A stretch of 64,000 nt of DNA from Sphingorhabdus sp. SMR4y (GTDB lineage Bacteria > Pseudomonadota > Alphaproteobacteria > Sphingomonadales > Sphingomonadaceae). The notes under the pieces are model-generated. The model had not been told where the DNA came from and did no database searches. It was given only the letters and a program-made list of their open reading frames with translations. The stretch is from the NCBI RefSeq assembly GCF_002218195.1, contig NZ_CP022336.1:930001-994000 (forward strand), in the 5' to 3' direction. Each line of letters opens with the position of its first letter. The first letter of the stretch is position 1. Positions 27,611 through 35,459 of the stretch are shown here, one piece after another. The translations under genes and the position numbers were made by a program.

Positions 27611-29020
27611 ATGGGTATGACGGATGAGGCATTTCAGACAAAGCTCGAGAATTACTGCACAAAAACATTTGGCACCGACGGAAAACTCGAGCAATTGCGG
27701 CGATTATCAGGGGGAGCCAGCATGGAAAGCTGGGCCTTCGCTTATGGGGGTGAAGAATTCGTCCTCCGCCGCCTGCCGTCGGGTCTGTCCCCCGATGACG
27801 CCGGCCTGCGCGGAGTCCCGCTAGCGACGCAGGCAGATATCATCGAACTGGCCCGCACCGCCGGGGTCACCGCTCCGGAAGTTCGCGGTCGGCTCAGTCC
27901 GGAAGACGATATTGGCGAAGGCTTCATCATGAGCAAGGCGGCGGGCGAAACCCTGCCGCACAAGATATTAGGCAATCCCGATTTCGCTGAAGCCGAGAGA
28001 AAATTGACCCGGCAATGCGCCCGGGAGCTTGCCGCCATCCACCGGATTCCGGTGCGATCGATCACGGCTCCGCTGGAATATTTTTCACCCGCCGAACTGA
28101 TCCGCCTGCAAAAAGAAAAATATGACGAGATTGGCGGTCATATACCGATTTACGAATATGCCTTTCACTGGCTGGACCGGAACGTGCCGGACGCCAGTGA
28201 CAAATATCTCGTGCACGGCGATTTCCGCATGGGCAATCTGATGATTGGCCATCAGGGCCTATCCGCGGTGCTCGACTGGGAACTCGTCCGGCTCGGGGAT
28301 CCGGTGCAGGACATTGCCTATCTGTGCACGCCAAGCTGGCGGTTCGGTCAATATGAAAAGGTTGCGGGCGGCTTCGACAGCGCCGAATCCCTGTTACGGG
28401 CCTATGCCGAAGCCAGCGGCAGCGAGGTCGACCCGGATCGCTTCCGCTTCTGGCTCATTTATTCCACGCTCTGGTGGGGCGTCGCCTGCATGGTGATGGG
28501 CCAGATATGGCGCAGCCATGGCGACCGTTCGCTGGAGCGAACCGTGATCGGCCGCCGCGTATCCGAAGTCGAAATTGATCTCGCCCTTCTGTTCGAGGAA
28601 ATTCTTCCCGGCGAGATCTGTTCACCACTCGACTGGTCGATCCCCGACGAAAGAGCCGAGACCGGCGAAACCGGATATGGAGAATTGCTGACCGCATTGG
28701 GTGAATGGAACACCGAACATGTCCAGCCCGGCCTTGACGGCCATGCCAAATTCCAGTCCCGCGTTGCTGGCAATGCTCTGGGAATCGCGCGGCGTCAGGC
28801 TGAATGGGGGCCGGATTTTCGCGAGGCGTCCAGAGCGCGCCTGGCCGCTATCGGTTATGATCATGGACAGCTTTGCACCGGCCTTTCAAACGGAGACATT
28901 GGAATTACGGCACCGACCGTCTGGGATCACCTGCGACTATCCGCGCTTGAACGACTGTCTATCGATCAACCCAAATATGCCGGCCTGAAGGTCGCGCTCA
29001 AGAAATGGAGCTCATCATGA
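27611..29020 (+). CDS. APH-family kinase fused to DUF6285-like domain (LvaA-LvaB-like)
   Basis: Residues about 20-330 of this 469-residue protein are an aminoglycoside-phosphotransferase/choline-kinase-type domain: FVLRRLPSG (Lys replaced by Arg pair in the nucleotide loop), Brenner motif VHGDFRMGNLM at 201-211 and metal site AVLDWELVRLGDP at 219-231. Residues about 355-469 are an extra helical domain (ELLTALGEWNTEHVQPGLDG, FQSRVAGNALGIARRQ, LSIDQPKY) that resembles the small stand-alone DUF6285 protein. In Pseudomonas levulinate catabolism a kinase (LvaA) with a small helper (LvaB) phosphorylates 4-hydroxyacyl-CoA. The next gene is an acyl-CoA dehydrogenase overlapping by ATGA. Start 27611 or 27617. 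Confidence 0.8.
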   Translation: MGMTDEAFQTKLENYCTKTFGTDGKLEQLRRLSGGASMESWAFAYGGEEFVLRRLPSGLSPDDAGLRGVPLATQADIIELARTAGVTAPEVRGRLSPEDDIGEGFIMSKAAGETLPHKILGNPDFAEAERKLTRQCARELAAIHRIPVRSITAPLEYFSPAELIRLQKEKYDEIGGHIPIYEYAFHWLDRNVPDASDKYLVHGDFRMGNLMIGHQGLSAVLDWELVRLGDPVQDIAYLCTPSWRFGQYEKVAGGFDSAESLLRAYAEASGSEVDPDRFRFWLIYSTLWWGVACMVMGQIWRSHGDRSLERTVIGRRVSEVEIDLALLFEEILPGEICSPLDWSIPDERAETGETGYGELLTALGEWNTEHVQPGLDGHAKFQSRVAGNALGIARRQAEWGPDFREASRARLAAIGYDHGQLCTGLSNGDIGITAPTVWDHLRLSALERLSIDQPKYAGLKVALKKWSSS

Positions 29021-30294
29021 CCGCTTTCGAAATCCCGCAGGACATTGAAGATTATCTTGGCGTGCTCGATGCCTTCATTGAGGCCGAGATCAAACCGATC
29101 GAACAGCGTGACGACAATATCCGCTTCTTCGACCACCGGCGGGAGGATGCCCGGACAAACTGGGACAATCATGGCCTGCCGACCGAGGAATGGGAGGCCT
29201 TGCTGGTCGAGATGCGCGAGGTGGCCGATGCCGCTGGGCATTATCGCTACGCCCTGCCCAAGGAATTCGGCGGACAGGACGGTAGCAATCTGGGCATGGC
29301 TCGGATCCGCGAACATCTCGCGCACAAGGGGCTCGGCCTGCACAATGATCTGCAGAACGAAAATTCGATCGTCGGCAATCTGGTACAGCCGTTGATGCTG
29401 CGCGATTTCGGTACGGAGCAACAAAAACAGGACTATATTCCCCAGATGCTGGCCGGGAAAATGGGCTGGTGCTTTGGCCTGACCGAAAAAGACCATGGTT
29501 CCGACGCGACATGGATGGATACGACCGCCGTGCGGGAAACCCGTGACGGGGTCGAGGGCTGGCTGATCAACGGCAATAAGATGTGGACCACCGGCCTGCA
29601 CAAGGCCTCGCACGTGATGACCTTTGCCCGGCACAGCGGCAAGGACGGCGACGCAAAGGGCATCGGCTGCTTCATTGTCCCGGTCGATGCAGAAGGGTTC
29701 GAGATCGGCGAATATATGTGGACGTTCAACATGCCCACCGACCATCCGAAATGTTCCTACACCAATGTCTGGATACCTGCCGATGCCGTGCTCGGCGATC
29801 TCGATATGGGCCTCGCCTGCGCCCAGCATTTCGTCCATGAAAACCGCATACGCCAGGCCGCCTCTTCGCTGGGAGCGGCACAATATTGTATCGACGAAGC
29901 AGTGAAATATGCGGGCGAACGCAAGCCGTTTGGCAAGCCTTTGTCGGTCAATCAGGGCATCCAGTTTCCACTCGTCGAACTGCATACCGAAGCGGCCATG
30001 CTACGCCAGCTGATCTATGCAACGGCAGCCAAGATGGACACCATGCCGAAAACGGATGTTGCCAAATATCTCTCTGCCCAGGTCAGCATGTGCAACTATC
30101 GCGCAAACCGGCTGGTCTGCGATGCGGCCGACCGTGCGATGCAGGTTCACGGCGGCATGGGCTATTCGCGTCACAAGCCGTTCGAACATATCTACCGCCA
30201 CCACCGCCGCTACCGGATCACCGAAGGGGCGGAGGAAATCCAGATGCGCAAAATAGGCGGCGACATGTTCGGATTTTTGAACAGGAAAAAATAG
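29017..30294 (+). CDS. Acyl-CoA dehydrogenase, ACAD10/11- or LvaC-like
   Basis: The 425-residue flavoprotein starts at ATG 29017, inside the stop of the kinase gene (ATGA), with GGAG six bases upstream. Acyl-CoA dehydrogenase features are AGKMGWCFGLTEKDHGSDAT (FAD/substrate loop), FAVGERKPFGKPLSV-like segment YAGERKPFGKPLSVNQG, MQVHGGMGYSRHKPFEHIY and the end RITEGAEEIQMRKIGG with the Glu in the usual EG.EIQ context. The coupling to a phosphotransferase is the arrangement found fused in human ACAD10/ACAD11 and separate in LvaA/LvaC, where the pair turns 4-hydroxyacyl-CoA to an enoyl/3-hydroxyacyl-CoA. Substrate is inference. Confidence 0.88.
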   Translation: MTAFEIPQDIEDYLGVLDAFIEAEIKPIEQRDDNIRFFDHRREDARTNWDNHGLPTEEWEALLVEMREVADAAGHYRYALPKEFGGQDGSNLGMARIREHLAHKGLGLHNDLQNENSIVGNLVQPLMLRDFGTEQQKQDYIPQMLAGKMGWCFGLTEKDHGSDATWMDTTAVRETRDGVEGWLINGNKMWTTGLHKASHVMTFARHSGKDGDAKGIGCFIVPVDAEGFEIGEYMWTFNMPTDHPKCSYTNVWIPADAVLGDLDMGLACAQHFVHENRIRQAASSLGAAQYCIDEAVKYAGERKPFGKPLSVNQGIQFPLVELHTEAAMLRQLIYATAAKMDTMPKTDVAKYLSAQVSMCNYRANRLVCDAADRAMQVHGGMGYSRHKPFEHIYRHHRRYRITEGAEEIQMRKIGGDMFGFLNRKK

Positions 30295-30395
30295 CGTGGG
30301 GTGACAGCCGTGGCCATGCACGGGCTGCTCCGCCGCTGTCGTCCGTCGATATCGAACCATCAAGAGGCCGGTTTGCCGATGCTGGCCCGCCCCCT

Positions 30396-32669
30396 CTATT
30401 TGGGCTTGATCTGGGTCGCCTTCCAGTCCGCGACGGTGCTGAACGCGGGGACCGAAAGCGAATCCTTGTCAATTTTTGTGGTTGGCACATATCCGGGCGG
30501 CATATTCGGGACTTCCAGCCCCGCTTCCGCGATCAGATAGGGCGACACGCGGCGGCTGGTGCATAGCCCGCCATTGCCATCGCTGACCAGTCGCGTCTCA
30601 AATTCGACGCCCTGCTGATTGCCGCTCGACCGGCAGACCGTCGCCAACGCAAGCTGACCGTCGCCAAAGTCGATCACGAATTTTGTTCCGACCGGCACAT
30701 TGTAGAGGCCTTCCACCAGCGCGCCGCTCACAGACAGGTTGCGGACCACGATCGAGTAGACATGATTTTCGTGGATCAACCGGACCTTGCGGAACATGGA
30801 CAGCCGGTCATTGCGATGGCGACGCGGGCCGGTAGGTTCAATAGTCCAGCTTCCGCCATCCAGATTCTCGACCAGCGCCGCGTTGCTGACCGCCTTGCTG
30901 CAAACATGCCCCTGAACATGGCTGACGTTCAGCTTGCTTATCAGCTCGAATTCGTCGAGCGTCTCGATACCCCCTGCCGTCGTTTCCATCCCGAGCGCGT
31001 CGGCCAGCGCGACGATGGCGGAGATGATCGCGTCATTGCGCGAACCGGGTTCCGTTGCGCCGCGTATGAAATTCTGGTCGATCTTGATTTTGTCAAATGG
31101 CGCTGCCTGCAGATAGCTCAGGGACGAATAGCCGGTGCCGAAATCGTCAAGAACCAAACGGACACCCCGGTCCTTGAGCGCCTCGAACATGGCGCTGGTT
31201 TCCTGGCTTTCGGCCATGAATACGCGCTCGGTGATCTCGAGCTCCAGCCGTTCAGCAGACAGGCCGGATGCTTCTAACGCAGCGTCCACAACTTCCGGAA
31301 ATTGCTGATTGGCAAACTGGTTTGCCGATACATTCACCGCAACCTTTGCTTTTCCGGGCCATCTAGCCGCGTCTTCGCAGGCTTTGTGAATGGCCCATTC
31401 GCCCAGTTTCCAGATGAGATTGGCATCTTCGGCGATCGGGATGAACAGGGCCGGAGCAATCTGGCCGCGTTCCGGATGATTCCAGCGCATCAGCGATTCA
31501 AAACCTTCAACAATATTGGTCTTGGTGTTGACGATAGGCTGGTAGGCAAGCTCGAGCTCGTCCTTTGCGACAGCATCCCGCAAATCTTCTTCCAACAAGC
31601 GCCGGTCTTCGGCTGACTGCTGCAGGTCCTTGGAATAGAAACGGAACCGTCCGCGACCATTGCCTTTGGCTTCGTAGAGCGCAAGGTCCGCACTTTTCAT
31701 TATATCATCGCTCGACAGGCCGTCGAACGGAGCGACAGAGACACCGATTGATGCGCCAATGATGCACCGCTGGCCATCAACAGAATAAGGCTGGGAAAGG
31801 CTTTCGATAATCTTGCCGGCAAGGTCCCCGAGAACACCCCGGTCATCGCAATCGGGTAACATGATCTGGAATTCGTCACCGCCCAGCCGATAGACTTCAC
31901 CGCTCTGTCCGACCATCTTGAGCAGCCGCTCGGCAACCTGTTTCAACAGGGCGTCACCCGCTGGATGCCCCAGAGTGTCGTTAATTTGCTTGAACCGATC
32001 CAGATCGACCAGCATCACCGCACAGGTCCGCTTCTGTATTCGATAGGCTGCGAGCGTGGCTTCCAGTTTTTTTGCCATGCTGGCCCGGTTCGGAAGACCG
32101 GTGAGAGAATCGTACATCGCCAGTCGAGACGTGTCTTCCGAGGCCCGGCGCTGTTTGGTTATGTCACTGCCGCTGCCGCGAAAGCCCAGAAAATTCCCGG
32201 AACTGTCAAAATGGGGTCTGCCGGAAATTGACAGCCAGCACTCTTCGTCCGAATTGCCAGCTTGCACTTCAAAGTCACTGAACTGCATTCTCTTGGTAAA
32301 GATGAATGGCAGGGACCGGGAACCGGCATCATGATGGACGGGCTTGAGAAACAGGGACGCAATCGGCTTTCCGAGCAGGTCAGCGGGGTTACTGCCGAGC
32401 AATTCCGCAATGAATTCCGTTATATAGGTAAGATTGCCCGATGCATCCGTCGACCAGAACCAGCCCTGCCGGCTTTCTTCGAAATTTTTCAGCAGGAGAA
32501 GCGCCTCGGATGCCTTGATATCACCGGACGCGACCGGCGCCTGTGCACCGATCCGGGATCCGATCTTGCCTAAAAGCCTGCGGGAACCGGAAAGGCCGGC
32601 TGTCACGCGCGGGTTTTCAGTACCGACGGATGTATCCAATTCCATTCGTGATGTCTTCTCGCTTGCCAT
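30396..32669 (-). CDS. PAS-GGDEF-EAL-PilZ cyclic-di-GMP protein
   Basis: The frame is open further upstream, but ATG 32669 is the first Met before a sensible domain start; ATG 32645 is an alternative. The 757-residue product has a PAS domain (about 65-175), a GGDEF domain (about 184-345) with intact GGDEF at 263-267 but no RxxD inhibitory site before it, and an EAL domain (about 360-610). The EAL motif reads ESL (VEGFESLMRW), followed by VAVNVSANQF, ELEITERVF, LDDFGTGYSSL and AGGIETLDEF (usually AEGVET). A C-terminal PilZ-like segment (RRHRNDRLSMFRKVR, then NLSVSGALVEG) could bind c-di-GMP. It has no predicted transmembrane segment and is probably cytoplasmic. Confidence 0.9.
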   Translation of the reverse strand: MASEKTSRMELDTSVGTENPRVTAGLSGSRRLLGKIGSRIGAQAPVASGDIKASEALLLLKNFEESRQGWFWSTDASGNLTYITEFIAELLGSNPADLLGKPIASLFLKPVHHDAGSRSLPFIFTKRMQFSDFEVQAGNSDEECWLSISGRPHFDSSGNFLGFRGSGSDITKQRRASEDTSRLAMYDSLTGLPNRASMAKKLEATLAAYRIQKRTCAVMLVDLDRFKQINDTLGHPAGDALLKQVAERLLKMVGQSGEVYRLGGDEFQIMLPDCDDRGVLGDLAGKIIESLSQPYSVDGQRCIIGASIGVSVAPFDGLSSDDIMKSADLALYEAKGNGRGRFRFYSKDLQQSAEDRRLLEEDLRDAVAKDELELAYQPIVNTKTNIVEGFESLMRWNHPERGQIAPALFIPIAEDANLIWKLGEWAIHKACEDAARWPGKAKVAVNVSANQFANQQFPEVVDAALEASGLSAERLELEITERVFMAESQETSAMFEALKDRGVRLVLDDFGTGYSSLSYLQAAPFDKIKIDQNFIRGATEPGSRNDAIISAIVALADALGMETTAGGIETLDEFELISKLNVSHVQGHVCSKAVSNAALVENLDGGSWTIEPTGPRRHRNDRLSMFRKVRLIHENHVYSIVVRNLSVSGALVEGLYNVPVGTKFVIDFGDGQLALATVCRSSGNQQGVEFETRLVSDGNGGLCTSRRVSPYLIAEAGLEVPNMPPGYVPTTKIDKDSLSVPAFSTVADWKATQIKPK

Positions 32670-33080
32670 TGCGAACGAAGTTATAAACGCGAGGTGTTGC
32701 AGAATGGTAAACAACTGTAAAATAATGGACTCGAAAATAGGTGAAGCCAGAACATCGGGTGGACCTGCATAGTGACCCGTTGCTCTGCCTGGTTTCGGCT
32801 CTCGCAACGTGCCTCGAAAAATGTCTCGAGGAGGGAAGCTGCGCCGGAATACCCAGCTATTTGCGTGGCTGGTTTGCAGAGGACCGAGATGACAGCTTCC
32901 GTTTTCCATAGCTGTTCGCGGATCACCGCAAAACCACCCTTGCATTCCCCCGGCAATTCCGCCATAGGCGCCGCTTCCGTCTGATCGGGCCTGCCCTGAT
33001 AGCCGGAAAAGAAGAAAGCCGGAGGGGCGTGTCTGCATGGTGCGGCGTCAGCGATCGGCGGTAAATGAAGGAATGACTGC
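32670..33080. other. 411-base gap between divergent genes, no gene found
   Basis: I see no coding region with family resemblance on either strand; the small open frames here lack SD sites and recognisable motifs. A possible promoter reading toward rpsF is TTGCAT (32940-32945), 17 bases, CATAGG (32963-32968), which would leave a 5' leader of about 105 bases. That leader could hold autoregulatory structure for the ribosomal-protein operon, but I cannot identify one. Confidence 0.4.
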
Positions 33081-33443
33081 ATGCCAATGTATGAGCATGT
33101 CTTCCTTGCGCGACAGGATCTGAGCCAGTCTCAGGTTGATGCTCTTGCGCAGGAAGCCACCAAAATTGTTGAATCGAATGAAGGCAAGGTCGTACTGACC
33201 GAAACCTGGGGCCTGCGTACGCTCGCCTACAAGATCCAGAAGAACCGCAAGGCCCATTATGTCATGCTGCGTCTCGATGCACCGGGCAGTGTTGTCCTGG
33301 AACTGGAACGCCAGACCCGGATCAACGAAGATATCATCCGTTTCCTGACCATCCGCGTCGACGAGCATGAAGAAGGTCCGTCCGTGATGATGCGCAAACC
33401 CGAACGTGATCGCGAACGCAAACCGCGCCGCGACGACAATTAA
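33081..33443 (+). CDS. rpsF: 30S ribosomal protein S6
   Basis: S6 binds the central domain of 16S rRNA together with S18. The 120-residue protein begins [20 protein letters not shown] and has the ferredoxin-like core with [21 protein letters not shown] basic, disordered end ([16 protein letters not shown]-like) replaces the acidic tail of enterobacterial S6. AAGGA lies nine bases before the ATG. First gene of rpsF-rpsR-rplI. Confidence 0.97.
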   Translation: MPMYEHVFLARQDLSQSQVDALAQEATKIVESNEGKVVLTETWGLRTLAYKIQKNRKAHYVMLRLDAPGSVVLELERQTRINEDIIRFLTIRVDEHEEGPSVMMRKPERDRERKPRRDDN

Positions 33444-33463
33444 GCCAGAGAAGGAGTTAAACC

Positions 33464-33688
33464 ATGGGACGTCCATTTTTCCGTCGCCGCAAAAGCTGCC
33501 CCTTTTCCGGCAAAAACGCCAAGCCCATCGACTATAAAGACGTGAAGACGCTGCAGGGATTCATTTCCGAACGCGGCAAGATCGTACCAAGTCGTATCAC
33601 CGCAGTATCCGCCAAGAAGCAGCGCGAGCTTTCCAAAGCCATCAAACGCGCCCGCCATCTCGGCCTCCTGCCCTACCTCGTGAAATAG
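33464..33688 (+). CDS. rpsR: 30S ribosomal protein S18
   Basis: The 74-residue basic protein matches S18: [19 protein letters not shown], then [20 protein letters not shown] and [20 protein letters not shown] ending [11 protein letters not shown]18 forms a heterodimer with S6 on the small subunit. The SD AAGGAG lies shortly before the ATG, and it is 20 bases after rpsF. Confidence 0.98.
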   Translation: MGRPFFRRRKSCPFSGKNAKPIDYKDVKTLQGFISERGKIVPSRITAVSAKKQRELSKAIKRARHLGLLPYLVK

Positions 33689-33698
33689 GAGCGAAACA

Positions 33699-34337
33699 AT
33701 GGATATTATTTTGCTCGAACGAGTCGAAAATCTCGGCACCATCGGCGACGTTGTCACCGTGAAAAACGGCTATGCCCGCAACTTCCTGCTTCCCAACAAG
33801 AAAGCGTTGCGCGCCAACGAAGCCAACAAGAAGGTCTTCGAAGCCAATCGCCAGCAGATCGAGGCGGACAATGAAGCGAAGCGCAAGGAAGCCGAAGCGG
33901 CATCCGGCGGCATCGACGGCAAGCAGATCGTTCTGATCCGCGCGTCGTCGGCCAGCGGTCAGCTGTACGGCTCCGTATCGGTCCGCGACATTGTCGAAGC
34001 CCTTAATGCTGACGGCGCTCCGGTCGAGAAGAGCATGGTCATTCTGGAAAAACCGATCAAGACGCTCGGTGTTTTCGATGTCCGCATTCGTCTCCACCCG
34101 GAAGTCAATGTCACGATCCAGGCCAATGTGGCCCGCTCTGACGACGAAGCCGATCTTCAGAAAGACGGCATCGACGTGATCGCCCAGATGTTCGAAGAAG
34201 AGCAGGCTGAACTGGCTGCAGCTGCGCTTTCGCCCGATAGCGAAGATGACGGTGAAGAAGCTGCTGAAGGCGATGCCGAAGCTGCTGAAACCGCAGAAAC
34301 AGCTGCAGAAGAGGACGATTCCGAAACCAAGGAATAG
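33699..34337 (+). CDS. rplI: 50S ribosomal protein L9 with acidic C-terminal tail
   Basis: L9 binds 23S rRNA at the L1 stalk base through its N-domain (MDIILLERVENLGTIGDVVT, then VKNGYARNFLLPNKKAL) and extends a long helix and a C-domain. The usual L9 is about 150 residues; this one is 212. Residues from about 170 are an Asp/Glu/Ala-rich tail (SPDSEDDGEEAAEGDAEAAE), seen in several alphaproteobacteria. It is ten bases after rpsR and is followed by a strong terminator. Confidence 0.97.
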   Translation: MDIILLERVENLGTIGDVVTVKNGYARNFLLPNKKALRANEANKKVFEANRQQIEADNEAKRKEAEAASGGIDGKQIVLIRASSASGQLYGSVSVRDIVEALNADGAPVEKSMVILEKPIKTLGVFDVRIRLHPEVNVTIQANVARSDDEADLQKDGIDVIAQMFEEEQAELAAAALSPDSEDDGEEAAEGDAEAAETAETAAEEDDSETKE

Positions 34338-34357
34338 TTTCTTCCGTTTCTCATTTG

Positions 34358-34409
34358 GAAAGCCCGGGTCCGGACCATCGCAAGATGGCTACCAGATCCG
34401 GGCTTTTTC
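34358..34409 (+). terminator. Intrinsic terminator after rplI
   Basis: AAAGCCCGGGTCCGG pairs with CCAGATCCGGGCTTTTT. The loop itself contains a CCATC-GCAA-GATGG hairpin with a stable tetraloop. It ends the rpsF-rpsR-rplI message. Confidence 0.85.
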
Positions 34410-34484
34410 ATTTCCGGCAAACTTGTCTGTTTTTCGACCGGGCGGTTCGGGAACAACGACAGCATCCCCGTTACGCCTGACCGT

Positions 34485-35105
34485 TCAATAGCCCATCAGG
34501 CTCATGACTTCCTCGCGGCTCCGTGCATCGTCCAGAAAACAGCCGAGCAATCGACTGGTCGTCATCGAGACGCCCGGTGTGCGGACACCGCGCGCGGTCA
34601 TGCAGCTGTGGCTGGCTTCGATCACGACCGCCACGCCCTGTGGCTTCAGATTTTCCCAGATACATTCGGCCACTTCCGCCGTCAGTCTTTCCTGAACCTG
34701 CAACCGCCGGGCGAATCCGTGCAGCACGCGGGCGAGCTTGGAGATGCCGACGACCTTGTCGGTCGGCATATAGGCGATGCTCGCCTTGCCGATGATCGGC
34801 GCCATATGATGTTCGCAGTGGGAGTGAAACGGAATGTCCTTCAGCAGCACCAGCTCGTCATAGCCGCCCACTTCCTCAAAGGTGCGCGCCAGGTGCATAG
34901 CCGGGTTCTCGGCATAGCCCTCACAATATTCCTTCCACGCCCGCGCCACGCGCTTCGGCGTGTCGACCAGCCCCTCGCGTTCCGGGTCTTCGCCCGACCA
35001 GCGCAACAATGTGCGCACCGCTTCCTGCACCTCGTCGGGTACCGGAATTTTCTGGGCTTCGCGCTCTGCAAGCGCGTCTTCGATAGAAAGGGAATGGTCG
35101 GCCAA
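34485..35105 (-). CDS. folE: GTP cyclohydrolase I
   Basis: FolE converts GTP to dihydroneopterin triphosphate, the entry to folate synthesis. The 206-residue protein has EGLVDTPKRVARAWKEYCEG, the zinc-binding DIPFHSHCEHHMAPIIGKA (Cys and His ligands), VGISKLARVLHGFARRLQVQ and the second zinc Cys in EASHSCMTARGVRTPG. No ATG lies in a suitable place; TTG 35105 with AAGGA a few bases upstream gives the best start. The frame stays open through the upstream tRNA-Arg but that part cannot be coding. Confidence 0.93.
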   Translation of the reverse strand: MADHSLSIEDALAEREAQKIPVPDEVQEAVRTLLRWSGEDPEREGLVDTPKRVARAWKEYCEGYAENPAMHLARTFEEVGGYDELVLLKDIPFHSHCEHHMAPIIGKASIAYMPTDKVVGISKLARVLHGFARRLQVQERLTAEVAECIWENLKPQGVAVVIEASHSCMTARGVRTPGVSMTTSRLLGCFLDDARSREEVMSLMGY

Positions 35106-35205
35106 TTCGGGTCCTTCGGTTGATCGGATACGGGCTGACAAACTAGGCGACCACAGGCCGCCACGCAAGTGCACCTTGGTGCAGGCTTTTGCAAAAGAAG
35201 GAAAG

Positions 35206-35282
35206 TGGCGCGCCCAGGAAGATTCGAACTCCCGACCCCTTGATTCGTAGTCAAGTACTCTATCCAGCTGAGCTATGGGCGC
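35206..35282 (-). tRNA. tRNA-Arg (anticodon ACG)
   Basis: The minus strand folds as tRNA: acceptor GCGCCCA/TGGGCGC, D arm AGCTCAGCTGGATAGAG, anticodon stem CTTGA/TCAAG around CTACGAA (ACG) and T arm GGGAGTTCGAATCTTCC. CCA is encoded at 35206-35208. The A34 would be edited to inosine by TadA. It lies just before folE. Confidence 0.96.
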
Positions 35283-35427
35283 TAACCAGATGGTGCAGAT
35301 AGGGGCTGAATTCCCCGCTGGCAACCCATAAATTGCCCTTCTGCCCAACTATCTTTCCATTCCATCACCAGCAATGCCCCGCGCTGGTTGCGGAGCCGCC
35401 TGCCGGACTGTCATGCCCGGCCGGTCA

Positions 35428-35452
35428 CCGCCCCGCTCAGCCAGCGGGGCGG
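35428..35452. terminator. Strong hairpin after ppdK, possible terminator
   Basis: CCGCCCCGCT and AGCGGGGCGG form a perfect 10-pair stem with a 5-base loop, eight bases beyond the ppdK stop. No clear T-run follows on the minus strand, so it may terminate poorly or protect the 3' end. Confidence 0.5.
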
Positions 35453-35459
35453 CTTGATT

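Noticed and set aside
32670-33038. Upstream extension of the GGDEF protein by about 120 residues
   Set aside because: The added segment lacks domain features and the Met at 32669 gives a natural start.
35106-35348. Extension of the folE frame to 35348
   Set aside because: It passes through tRNA-Arg and would add about 80 residues absent from GTP cyclohydrolase I.
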